A stretch of 64,000 nucleotides of DNA from Phaseolus vulgaris (lineage: Eukaryota; Streptophyta; Magnoliopsida; Fabales; Fabaceae), in NCBI RefSeq assembly GCF_000499845.2, contig NC_023759.2, positions 35,154,464-35,218,463 of the forward strand. Reading direction: 5' to 3'. Under the pieces are notes generated by a model. It worked only from the letters and a program-made list of their open reading frames with translations. It did no database searches and was not told the DNA's origin. Numbering within the stretch: position 1 is the first letter of the stretch; every line of letters begins with the position of its first letter. Position numbers and translations under genes: made by a program. Positions 33,287-43,751 of the stretch are shown here, one piece after another.

Positions 33287-34277
33287 TGATGGAGATCAAG
33301 CTCAAGTGGACATGGAGGCCAATCAACAAGATCAAGAAGAGGTAGAGGCGCAAATAGAAGACGCCCATGGAGGTCAAAGCCCACCTCAAAGGCTTACAAG
33401 AAGCATGTTCAAAGCTTTAGGAGCTAGGGGACAATTATTTTCTCTTTTTGTAATTTCTTTGGTTGAAGGTGCTTAGAGGGAAACATTAGAAACCTCTATT
33501 GTTATAGCATCTTTTAGGCTTTAGTTAGGAGCTTTAGGAGGGGGGGTGCGTTAGTAGATAGGTGTAGGAGTAGAATAGGAGGTGCCAAAGTGAAGGAAGA
33601 GGTCACACCTTCCTCATGCATTGTTTTTGGCGCCGATTCTAGAAGCTTTTTAGGAGGGAGTTTTTGAATTTGTGTAGCTTGCCTTTTAGCACCTTAGGCT
33701 ATAAATAGAGGTGCTCCCTTTGTATTTTTCAGATTGGAATTGAGAGTAAAGAAACTATACTCAAATTTTGAGTGAGCATTGGAGAGCTTTTGAGCCTTCT
33801 TCTCTAGTCTTATCTTGATGGATCCATGGTGTCCTCAAGTGGCGGCAACACACTAATCTTGGAGCAGCCATCCTCCAAGTGGCGTGATCAATCACCTACT
33901 CTTCCATCTCCATAAGTGTTATATTCTCTAGCTTTGTTTCTTCTTCATTTTCATGTCTAGCGTAATTGTTCTTGCCTTTTTTTGGTTCGGCTATTTCCAT
34001 TTTCCAGCAAGTTATTCTTCCTTTGTTTGATTTGGTTCGATGTGTTTAATTTCCAGCACTTCTAATTCAGTTTTCTTATCTTTTGTTCCATTCTTTTCGG
34101 TTCAATTTGATCATAATTGGAACTTCCATATGAGTTTGGATTTGGTGCTAGTTTTGGTGAGTTCTTGACTTAGAACATTGATCCAATTCTAAGAAAAGTG
34201 CCTAACTATTGTCCATCTCAAGTTGATTCCTAAGAAGATCAAGAATCTTTCTCTTCTATGCTATTGGAATCACATCA
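33287..34277 (+). repeat. 3' LTR of element D
   Basis: 991 bp, TATA box CTATAAATAG at 33699-33708, followed by target duplication TCGTC. The first ~60 codons stay open in the pol phase if the preceding TAG is ignored. Confidence 0.93.
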
Positions 34278-34324
34278 TCGTCTCCCGACCCTCACATGGG
34301 CTATAAATAGTGGTCCCTTACAGT
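34278..34324 (+). promoter_or_regulatory. TATA-box promoter of the antisense gene of element B
   Basis: This B-derived segment between D and the copia LTR contains CTATAAATAG at 34301-34310 on the plus strand, opposite to B's gag-pol. It lies upstream of the plus-strand ORF at 35583, from which it is now separated by the copia LTR. F has a similar TATA-like box at the equivalent place. Promoter role is inferred. Confidence 0.5.
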
Positions 34325-35526
34325 TGTTAGAATATATGGCCTTAAACGAGAGGGGGTGAATTGTTTAAAGGGGTTTTTGAAAACTTTTTCAGCTAGAACA
34401 AAATCCTTTGTATGAAACTCAATCAAAAATTCAGTTAGCCAAGATATAAAGCACAAAACAGCAAAGCACCAGAAAAAAAATCAGTTGTTTATACCAGCAA
34501 AGCAATAACAACTGAATTTAAATGAGTTTAAGGGAAGAAAGAGATACACAAACAGTTTATACTGGTTCACTCTTAAACCAAGAGCTACATCCAGTCCCCA
34601 GAAGCCACTGGGCAATCCACTAAGCAATCAACACAGATTACACACAAACCACCAAAGAAGTGACCTTGAACCTTTCAAGAAACACACTTCCTTTGGCACA
34701 ACACACACCAAGAATGTTGATCTTGACAACCTCAAGAGCACACAACAGTCGTTGGCAACAACACCAGAATTTACAAAATACTCAGAACAAATTACACTTG
34801 TTTACAGAACAATCTGAAATCAATACATATGTAATCCTATTCCACTCTCTCTTGAGAAAACCCAAAGCTGAAATATGAATGTTCAAAACATGAAAGCAAT
34901 CTTTCACAACTGAAAAACTCAAATATGTTTTTCTTGTTTGTTATAAAACATAAACAAACTATTTATAGCTTTCAAAGATTGGTCAAAGCATTTAATAGAG
35001 GAGCGTATTCAGTTGAAAATCATTTAAAGCACACTCAACTAACAAAACAAAATTCTGTTAGAATTTTTAAACAAACAATCAATTGAAATCACAAAACAAT
35101 CGATTGTTTTGTTTAACAACAAGTTAACCAACCAAAATAGTTTTCAACCTTTTCAAAAACACCTAAGAGTAAAACAATTGGTTGTTTCGAAAAAAAAATC
35201 GGTTGTTTCGACAAAACAATCGGTTGTTTCGACAAAACAATCGGTTGTTTCGACAAAACAATCGGTTGTTTCGACAAAACAACAGGTTGTTTTTCACTTA
35301 GTTTAAAAAACACTTTAAACTTAAAAAGGTTTTAAAAACACATTAGCTTTAGATTCAACAAAGAGTGGATTACACAAATAAACTACCCATATCCTATCCT
35401 AAACACAATAGCAACTCCAGCCTTGCATCAAACACTTGGATTTGGATTCTTCAAAGCCTTTGATCACTCTTGATCAACAACAGTGTCGACTCACTGCTCT
35501 TTGTGCTTCGATTTCCTGCTCTAACA
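34325..35526 (-). mobile_element. Solo copia LTR (SIRE-like) inserted upstream of B's antisense ORF
   Basis: 1202 bp with terminal inverted TGTTAGA / TCTAACA. The plus-strand left end, with GAGGGGGTGAATTG, mirrors the right end of E's LTR (CAATTCACCTCCCC), which shows minus orientation. The minus-strand TATA box GCTATAAATAG lies near plus 34960-34970. No matching 5-bp flanks were seen (ACAGT versus CCTGA), so it may have formed by recombination between two elements or its flanks have mutated. It carries the palindromic minisatellite described separately. Confidence 0.75.
35090..35290. repeat. Minisatellite of palindromic motif in the copia LTR U3
   Basis: The 21-bp unit ACAATCGGTTGTTTCGACAAA repeats about five times between 35174 and 35290, preceded by the perfect palindrome AACAATCGATTGTT near 35096. 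Each unit contains the near-palindrome AACAATCGGTTGTT. It lies roughly 130-330 bp upstream of the LTR TATA box on the LTR's own strand, an enhancer-like position. Confidence 0.8.
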
Positions 35527-35582
35527 CCTGAATCCCTCTTCGTCCTGACGCATTGTTTTCTTCACACTCTAAAAGGTTAGTC

Positions 35583-37459
35583 ATGTCTTCCTTGTCTCGT
35601 CTTACATCTTCCTCCTATGCTCTCGCTTCTCATCTTCCTTCATCTCCTTCCTCTTCTTTACCCTCGTCCTCGGCTTCCTCTTCTCCCTCTTCTTCCACGA
35701 CCGAGCCGTTATCAGTTAGGGCAATTCAAGCATTGCCCCCTTTGGAGAACGTTGTATGGGGGATGATCTGGATGATGTTGTCGACCGGTCGAATTCCCCC
35801 GAGCAGTCATCTCATGTGTTTGGAGCTTGACTGGGTAACCCTAAGGTAATTGGGTTTACTTCTACCTTTTTGAACGAGGCTTCCATTTCCGATTTTTTGG
35901 GGAGGATCCCAATTTTGAAGTCAGATGCCGGTTATGGTATCTTGACAGTTGAACCCTGTCAACCGACCGATACCATATGTATAGGTCGATATCCTTCCGA
36001 GGGTCCCTTTTTCTTTTTGTATTCTTGTTTGTTTTCTGATTTACACGTTTCCCTTTCGTTTGATGATTTCACAATGGGCATCCTTCAGGCGCTCAACGTG
36101 GCTCCTTCCCAACTCCACTCGAATATATGGGCTTCTCTTCAAGGTTCTTATCCAACATAAGGGCATGAAGTACTTTTTTTACGAAGCCGGTTGGTTCAGG
36201 TTTCCTATGTTTTGGACTAGGAATCCTTCCAAGTTTAAAGAGTGGACCCGTCCGATCCCAAGTGCTGAGGAGCGAGAGATCTACTCTCTTTTTTATAAGC
36301 TCCCGAGAAGACTCCCTACACGAAAGTTGTTAGTCGTGTACAAGTCGTCTCACTGTTGAACGACTTTCCAGGGCATGTTTACGTTTTCTTTGTCTTGGTT
36401 GTTCCATTGATATTTAACTTTTGTGTTTTCTTTTTCTTGATGCAGAAACCATGCATAAGGAAGTACCTCAGGCAGACGACCTGGTAAGTGCCTTCCGCGT
36501 GAGGGATCTTTAACGGGGTCGAGGCCAAGGCAGTATTGAGACTGTCGTTGCTGGCAACCCCTCCGTCCCTGATACCAGTCCCTCGACTCCTTCTAGCAAG
36601 GGAAAGAAGAGGGCGAGGGAGGAGGGCAATATAGTCACCCACCACGCGTTCTCCGGGCACCATGCCGAACCCTCCTTCTCCTCGTTCTTCTCTGATCAAC
36701 CTCGACTCGCCCCCCACCGACCAACGATTTTGATCGTATAATCGTTGTCCCCAAGTCTACCCTTGAGGCTTCGAAGTCACCTTTATCTCTTCTAGGGGGT
36801 GACTTACAATTTTCTAAGGGCGTCAAGGTCGATCTAATCCCTACCACACAAGAGTTACTCCCTGTTGTTCCCGAGGAAGACCTGTTTTCGGGCATGATTG
36901 AATTACTTTGTCGGTGTCTCGTTATGACCCGACTGGGTGTCGACGCTCGGCGTCGAAAGGTCAAGGTGATCTCCAACCTCGAGCACGAAATGATTAAGGC
37001 TTTGAGCTCTCTCAAACAATCCTTGGAGGTGAACTCGGCCTTCGAGGGAAAAATGGCCCGGGCGGTAGCCAACCTCGAGGTTGCTGAGACTCGGGCGGCT
37101 GAGATGAAGTAGAGGTAGAGGGAAAGGGCGGTCGAGGTCGCCAAGCTACAGAAGGCCTTGGAGGAGGACAAGAACAAGAACTCGGTGTTGGAGGTCGTAA
37201 GCTTGGAGCTGCAGGCCGAGGAGGCGGCAGTTGAGGCTAATCTAGACAAGAGATCGACGATACAGTGATGTTGGGCCAAAGTTTAAAGCAAGTCGTCCGC
37301 CAGGCTCATCTACTCTACAACGGGCTACGTCCGTCTGGTAACTTCAATGACAATATGGATGTCTTTGAAGACCGAATGGGGCCTTCTAGTGAGATGCAGG
37401 CCCTGAAAAACGTCGCCCGATAAGCTGCTGCCAAGGATGCCAAAGACGAAGATCATTAG
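35583..37459 (+). pseudogene. Antisense ORF of element B (gypsy-type transposase_28-like plus coiled coil), decayed
   Basis: Plus-strand gene opposite to B's gag-pol, converging on the end of pol. It starts MSSLSRLTSSSYALA, followed by a Ser/Pro-rich stretch. A domain with DFTMGILQALNVAPSQLHSNIWA and KLPRRLPTRKLL resembles the Pfam 'putative gypsy type transposon' family (from memory). Next is a likely intron ending TTTTTCTTGATGCAG near 36446, a basic segment (SSKGKKRAREE) and a coiled coil (ISNLEHEMIKALSSLKQS; ELQAEEAAVEANLDK). The tail is QAHLLYNGLRPSG, with a stop at 37457-37459. Damage: frameshifts near 35755 and 36145, TGG to TGA near 35845, and stops near 37111. Function unknown. Confidence 0.6.
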
Positions 37460-37808
37460 GCTCTTAGGTTTTAGCATTTTGTTTCCCTCGGCCGAGATGT
37501 TGCCTTTTTTGTTTATCCTCCGAGGTTGGGGTGTGGCCTCCACCCTTTTCTTTCTCTGTCAATGAACCAGTCGTCTTTTGTTCGCTCTTTCTCTTCGTAG
37601 TGCACAAGTTAAAATGAGTTGTTAATGGTTAACCGGTCGATTAGGGCTACATCCTTGATCGAACCAAGCGTTGAGAAATTTGTAAATCTAACTTGTTTAA
37701 ATTTATAAAATTGAAGAGAAACTACTCGTTAAAACCTTCTCAGTCGAAAACCCTCCTTAGGGATAAAATGGTCAGGTGAGGAAAGAGTGCGTAAGTTTTA
37801 TTTAATTT
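37460..37808. other. Spacer between the convergent ends of B pol and the antisense ORF
   Basis: About 350 bp with no coding content. It would be the shared 3' untranslated region where transcripts from the two strands overlap. I see no clear terminator or repeat. Confidence 0.5.
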
Positions 37809-38116
37809 TTAACTGTAATAAAATTTGAGGTGCGTAACATTCCACGTCCTCGATACAACTTTTCCTGATAGCCACTCTAGGTAGTATACTCCCCAGCTGC
37901 TACTTCTCGAATTTGGAAGGGGTCTTCCCAGTTGGACGAGAAATTGTCGTCTGTCTTCCTAGCTTTACTTCTAATTCTCCAAACGAGATCCCCTTTTTGG
38001 AAGCTTCTAGGTCAGACCTTCGTGTTGTACTGCCTGACTGCTCTAAGTTTGCACGTTTTTTCACGAATTTTACTCTTGTCTCAAAGCTTATTTAGCAAGT
38101 CGAGCCCGATCGATAG
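37809..38116 (-). pseudogene. Element B integrase C-terminus
   Basis: The minus strand gives SSNWEDPFQIREV and, in another frame, a C-terminal WNVTHLKFYYS followed by TAA at 37809, the usual end of Tat-lineage integrase. Frameshifts and stops are present. The solo LTR at 38117-38813 separates it from the rest of integrase. Confidence 0.7.
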
Positions 38117-38813
38117 TGATGGCAAATTTCATGAAGGTCTTCTTGAATCATGTAAGAGATGGTGCGGAAGCTATGGATGTGTGTGTGCAAGATCCTCCTA
38201 AGAGTGATGTTGATCTTGAAGGTGCATGATAGGTATGAATATTGGGAGGTTCGGCCAGCCCAAGGAAAGGTGAAGGATGTGAAGTTTAGAGCCTAGAGTT
38301 CTAGGGAGAAGCAAAGCTTGGCACAAAATGGCAGCATAACTTTACTCACAATAAACTTGAAAATACAAGGTGTAGGCTCCTCCTTTTATAGGCTAAGGAG
38401 GACCATAATGCAACCCTAATGCTAGCCAAATGAAATGTAAATGTGAAGCACATGGGTGCACATGGCACATGGGTGCACAAATGAGCACATGGGGAGGGGT
38501 GTGTCTAGTTTTTATGCTCACCCCCTCCATGGGCTTTCTAGACCGGCCTTGGTAAATTTAGAGGTTTTTTTAGAAACTCTAAGTTTACCTAGGTTGGTGT
38601 TTTAGGTGCCAAAATTAATTCTAAGAAAATTACAAATAAAGTTCCTATGCTAATTTTGACAAGAAATTAAAGTCTACTCTACACTAGAGTTTATGGCATT
38701 TGAACATGTAAAAGAACGTCTTCTTGGATCCTCTTGGCCATAACTCTATGGTTGGCCCAAATCTACCCTTTGGTGGGCTTGCATGTGGGCTTGTGCTTGG
38801 GCCTCTTCCATCA
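38117..38813 (-). mobile_element. Solo LTR of an A-family gypsy element inserted in B integrase
   Basis: 697 bp between TGATGGCAAATT and CTTCCATCA with a perfect 5-bp duplication GATAG (38112-38116, 38814-38818). The minus-strand TATA box TATAAAAGG lies at plus 38382-38390. It aligns with A's LTRs and, reversed, with 1-283. Its U3 start encodes DGRGPSTSP, like A's pol tail. Confidence 0.9.
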
Positions 38814-38818
38814 GATAG

Positions 38819-41478
38819 ACTCTCTTCATTTAAGGATAAATCAAAAAGTTGCCTCACGAGAGAAGGTTCGCCCACCTCGACCGGTATCATGGCCTCAATA
38901 CCGTAGGTTATGCTGTAGGGTGCCTCCTCTATCTATGTCTCGGGTGTGCATCGATATGCCCACATGGCTTCAAGAAGCTCCTCGGTCCACCGCCCTTTTG
39001 TCGTACTAATTTGTTTCTTCCACTTGTTCGAGATAAATTTATTTGTTGCTTCAGCCTGCCCATGGGTTTGGGGGTGCTCGACCGAGCTCGTTATTGATTT
39101 TATGTCGAGGTTCTCGTAGAAAGACTGGAGTCCTCGGTCGATAAACTGCCGACCATTGTCAGTGATGATGGTGTGAGGGACTCCAAACCGACACACAATG
39201 CTTCTTCACACGAAGTTTACAACATTTTTGGCAGAGATGGAGGCAAGTGGCTCGACCTCAATCTACTTGGTGAAGTAATCGACTCCAACTAGCAGGAACA
39301 TGGATTGTCCTTTGCCTGGGCTAAAGGGATGATGATGTCCATTCCCTAGATTGTGAACAGCCATGGCAACACCATGTTGTGTAGCGCTTCTGGCTTGAGA
39401 TGAGATAAGGGACCGAATTCCTGACACTTGGCACACTATTTCATGTATTCTGCGTAGTCGTTTTTAATGGTCGGCCAATAGTATTCGACCATAAGTACTT
39501 TGGCGGTCATCGTTCTTCCACCCAAGTGGTTTACGCATATACCCTTGTGGATCTCCCGTATGACGTACTCTGCCTACTCCTTGGTTATGCACTTTAACAA
39601 CGGCCTGGAATATCCTCTTCGATAGAGGTCCTAACCGATCATGGTATACCGAGCGCACTGCTGCGTCATCGTTTTCTCTTCTTCTGCTTTGCATGTGTCA
39701 AGCTCTAGGTATTGGATAATTAGAGTCATCCAAGTGTCGGCCTCGGTCACGACGAGGCACTCGGCCTCTCCTACACTAGGTTGTTTGAGGTAGATTTGTA
39801 CCACGGACCTATGGTGGCTTTTTTTCTTTGTGGTGGCTAGCCGAGATAGTGCGACTCTTGTGTTGCCCTGTCGAGGGATATGTTCCATCGTCACTTTCTT
39901 GAACCGGGCGATGAGGTTGGAAACTCTATGATAATACTTTTGCAGCAAGGGTTCCTTAACCTCAAACTCTTTTTTCATCTCATCGACCACCAGCAGTTGG
40001 GAGTCATTTTTGCAAGTCACATCGTAGGCTCCTATGTCGTATGCGAGGTTTAGCCCGACCAGAATAGTCTCGTATTCATCTTGATTGTTGGTGGCCTTGA
40101 ACCTGAACTAGAGTGCTTGCTCCAAAAAAAGGTCGTTCGAGCCTTCTAGGACGACTTCTGCCCCCACATGCTGCTTTGTTGGATGAACCATCCACATATA
40201 TCGTCTAGCCGACCAAAAGGTCCTGCTGGGGTTGTTCCAGCGTCCTTCAAGCCGAACGACATTACCTCATAGTAGTAATTGACACCGACCGTTATGAAGG
40301 CAGTCTTTTCTTTGTCCCAGGGATGCATGCTTATCTAGTTATAGCCAGAGTAAGCGTCCAGGAAGCTTAACATTTTATGGTCGGCTGCTCCATCAACTAG
40401 CCGGACAATGTTGGGGAGTGGGTACGAGTCCTTGGACAACCTTTGTTGAGGTTTGTGTAATCTACACACATCCTCCACTTGTCATTGAACTTGGTGACCA
40501 TTACCACATTGGTCAACCAAGTGGTATATCGGATCTCTCGTATGAATCCAATCGATAGAATCTTCTCGCCCTCCTCATTCGCGGCCAATCTCTTTTCCTC
40601 GTCGTGCTTTCTCTTCTTCTACGTGACCGAGCGTGCTTCCTTATAGATCGAGAGTTTGTGGGTGATAATATCCGGGCTTACCCCAACATATCGGATGTCG
40701 TCCGGGAGAAGAGATCAACATTCTTTTTCAATGCCTGGTACAACATCCTGGCCTCGGCTGTTGCTTTGTCCGTGCCTACACAAGTATTGTGTTCTTCATC
40801 GAGAAGGGGAACTCGACGTAACTCGTCCTTTGCCTCGAGCCTGTGCTCAGTCGTTCGGGGATCCAAATCGACAAGAGCGATTGTGTGCTCTTTTGGTGTC
40901 GGTTGAGCCTATCTTCGAGGGGACTTCCTTCCTCAAGAGGATTTGCGCTTAGGGGACCAATATCGGTCGGTATCGTTCCGCGTGGGCTCCATCCTAAGAC
41001 TCCCTATGTAACATTCTAGTGCAAGCTTTTGGTCTACATGCATTGTGAGAATGTCACCCGATGTCGATAAGAACTTCATCGCCATATGAGGTGTGGAGAC
41101 GATCGCTCTCAACCTATTTATGGACGATCGTCCCAAAAGGATATTGTAGGAGGTGTTGGCGTCGATTACCATATATTGAATCTTGATGGTCTTGCTCACC
41201 TTCCCCTCGGTGAAATTTGTGTAAAGCTCGATATAACCTCGGGTGCCCACTCTCTCACTCGAGAAACCAACAACGAGATCGTTATACGACCTCATCTCCT
41301 CCTTGGTTATCCTCATTTTCTTAAACATTTTCCAATAAAGGATATCCACCAAGCTCCCCTGGTCTACCGACATCTTCATGATGGTGAACTTGTCTATGTC
41401 GACTGATATCACCATGGGATTGTCGTACGAAGGGTCGACACCCTTGAAGTCTTCGTTGGTAAAGGTAATGGATGGCAT
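38819..41478 (-). pseudogene. Element B pol: protease, shortened RT, RNase H, integrase (broken)
   Basis: Minus strand. Protease ORF 41478-40933 (SVDQGSLVDILYW, YNILLGRSSINRL). RT begins about 40588 (EEGEKILSIGFIREIRYTTW, WRMCVDYTNLNKGCP) and reaches EKTAFITVGVNYYYEVMSFG and GLKDAG near 40240. It then passes directly to a second-RNase-H-like WTIYVDGSSNKA (~40190), so RT palm motif YVDD, the connection and the first RNase H are missing. After that comes RNase H (TCKNDSQLLV; EHIPRQGNTR), then integrase zinc and core fragments (FGVPHTIITDNGRQF, EHPQTHGQAEATNK). Many stops and frameshifts. Tat lineage fits the DQGS protease and the second RNase H (family knowledge). Confidence 0.8.
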
Positions 41479-41499
41479 CCTCGATCAGAAGGATATCTA

Positions 41500-42754
41500 A
41501 TTGACCTGATGCACTGCCCTCAGGTATTTCTTTCTAGCATTGTTGGTGCTACCTCCCTTAGCGAATCCTTCAGCTATTGTGTTAATGACCTCGCGGTCAC
41601 CTCTTCTTCCTTCCCTCCTTGGGGGGTTGTCCCTTCTTGGAGGGTCATCTCTTCTTGGCCGACACTCAGGTTGGCGGTCATTCTCTTACTCCCTCGAGGG
41701 GATGTGATCCCTTCTCCTCGTCGGTCCATCCCTTCGTGGGGACCGTTTTGCACCTCGACCCCTTTGCACAAATCGGCAGAGATGTCCGACCTAGATAAGT
41801 TCCTCTATCTTATCCTTTAGGGCCTGACACTCCTCGGTGGTATGCCCACTGTTATGATGATACTGATACCTGCAAATTCGGTCGGCGTTATCAGAGTTGG
41901 CGACCTTTCTTGGTGGGGGAATGAGTTCGGCACTTAGGGCCTCGTCCAGGATAATTCCCTGTCGGTCGTCAGGGGTGTATCTTGTGAACCAGCTCCCCCG
42001 GTTGTCTTTGCGTCTATCTCCCCGACCAGAAACTAATCGGCCTTGGCGCTCCTTTTCTTCCTTTCCTTTTTTCTCCACTAGCCTTTGTCCGGGCCTGGTT
42101 ACGAAACTCTCTTAGCTCTTCTAGCTGCATGAACTTGGCGGCTCTTCGCCTAAGCTCTTCCAAGTTGGCAGCAGGTTGCATGCATGGGTTGTCGACTAAA
42201 GGTCTCAGTCGTAGGGCCATTAGCATGTGGTGCATGGCCACGTCTAGGCTCAGGTTCCAGATGCTTATTGGTACCTTTATGAACCTGTCGATGAACGTTC
42301 TCAAGGACTCTCTCTTCTCCTGACGAATACCAACCAGGGCGATGGAGGTCAGGTGGTGCGGTCGGCTGGTGGCGAATTGTGTCTCAAACTTGGACACCAA
42401 TGTTGCAAAGCTATCGATGGAGTTGGGAGGGAGTTTCGTAAACCAACTTCGAGTTATCCCCCTTCAGCGATGTGGGGAACACTAGGCACAGGATCGTGTC
42501 CTTCGAGGTGTAAAGGCTCATGTGCATGGTATACGCGTCCATGTGTTCCTCCGAATCGGTTTGCCATCATAGCAATCTCTGTTAAAGCCTTTCCACATGT
42601 CCGACAGTGGTACCCCGATTATGGCATCGATAAAAAGATGTCGGCGGATTGAGTCCAAGGTATCGGTTGTAGGGGCTGACTTGTACGGATAGAACTCACC
42701 GTCGACCTCCTGCGTGTGAACTTTATCCTTCTGCTCCTAAACTATTTGGGGTTA
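41500..42754 (-). pseudogene. Element B gag, distal part
   Basis: Minus-strand gag fragments: SKFETQFATSRPHHLTSIAL, RQEKRESLRTFIDRF (capsid region typical of Tat gag), a basic linker, a knuckle-like CRYQYHHNSGHTTEEC and KDKIEELI. Frameshifted near 42080 and 41790. It is continuous across element C with the gag start at 50630. Confidence 0.75.
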
Positions 42755-42759
42755 GTTCG

Positions 42760-43749
42760 TGATGGAGATCAAGATCAAGAAGAGGTAGAGGCTGAAGATC
42801 AAGATCAAGAGGAGATAGAGGCCGAAGTTGAAGAGGCTCAAGAAGACATTAGCCTACCTCAAAGGCTTACAAGGAGCAAGTTTAAAGAATTAGGAAGTAG
42901 TGGTAGATTGTTTTCTCTTTTTATAGTGTCTTTTGTAGAATGTTTAAATATATAGTTTTTAGGAAGGTGCTTAGAGGGAAACATTAGATACCTCTTTTGT
43001 AAAGCATCTTTAGGCTTTAGTTTAGAATTTTCTAGAAGGTCACCCTTCATGACTCACTATAGGCGTTAGAAGTGAGTGAAAGGGGACTTTTGGTGAGCTT
43101 GTGGTGCAAGCTTTGTAGCCTCATGACCGGCCCTTACTCCTATAAAAGGAGGGCTTGGGTCCTTCAAATAATGGAATTGATTTTTGAAGTAATGAAACTC
43201 TCCCAAATTGGTGATTGAGTGTAGTGAGAACTTGCCTTCTCCTCTTCCTAGTCTCATCTTGAGTGCCTTGGTTCCTCAAGTGGCGGCAATTCACACTTAT
43301 CTTGGAGCATTCACACTTCAAGTGGCGTGTTCATCAACCAAGTTCTTCAACCACATAAGTCTTCTCTCTTTCCCATCTATTTCTTCCATTTTCGTGCTCA
43401 TATGAACTCTTAAACATGTCTTAGGTTCCTTTCTTGCAATTCTATTCGGTGCTTTAGCTTTAATTCATATTTTGTTCGGTTCATCTTCTTCCTTGTTGAG
43501 TTTAATCGGTTCATCTTCCTTCTTTCTTGCTTTTGTTCGTTGTTTTTCAATTGTTAAGCATTTTAATCGGTTCAATTGGCAAGAAATGGACTTCCATATG
43601 AGTTTTGGTTTGGTTACTTAAGTTTTGGTGAGTTCTTGAATGATAGTACATTGATCCAATTCTAGAAAAGTGCCTAATCATATTCCAGCTCAAGTTGATT
43701 CCGTAAAATGTCAAAGAATCATCTATATCTTGCTATTGGAATCATATCA
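42760..43749 (+). repeat. 5' LTR of element C
   Basis: TGATGGAGATC to AATCATATCA. TATA box TATAAAAGG at 43141-43149. Paired with 49394-50378; about 2% divergence by eye. Confidence 0.93.
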
Positions 43750-43751
43750 TG

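Larger units (their letters stand above)
15224..34277 (+). mobile_element. Element D: Ty3/gypsy retrotransposon, CRM-like, hosting copia E
   Basis: Both LTRs are 991 bp (15224-16214 and 33287-34277) with only about seven differences by eye. The 5-bp target duplication TCGTC is perfect (15219-15223, 34278-34282) and lies in B. The primer site TGGTATCAAGAG is at 16217. One gag-pol frame starts at 17447; it is interrupted by a single nonsense codon (18968-18970), by copia E (21042-32428) and by a stop two bases before the LTR (33282-33284). Without E the element is about 7.7 kb. It is young and almost intact, but not autonomous as it stands. Confidence 0.93.

Noticed and set aside
35174..35290. 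Regular short repeats resembling a CRISPR-like array
   Set aside because: Units are directly adjacent with no unique spacers, lie inside a plant copia LTR, and are a minisatellite.
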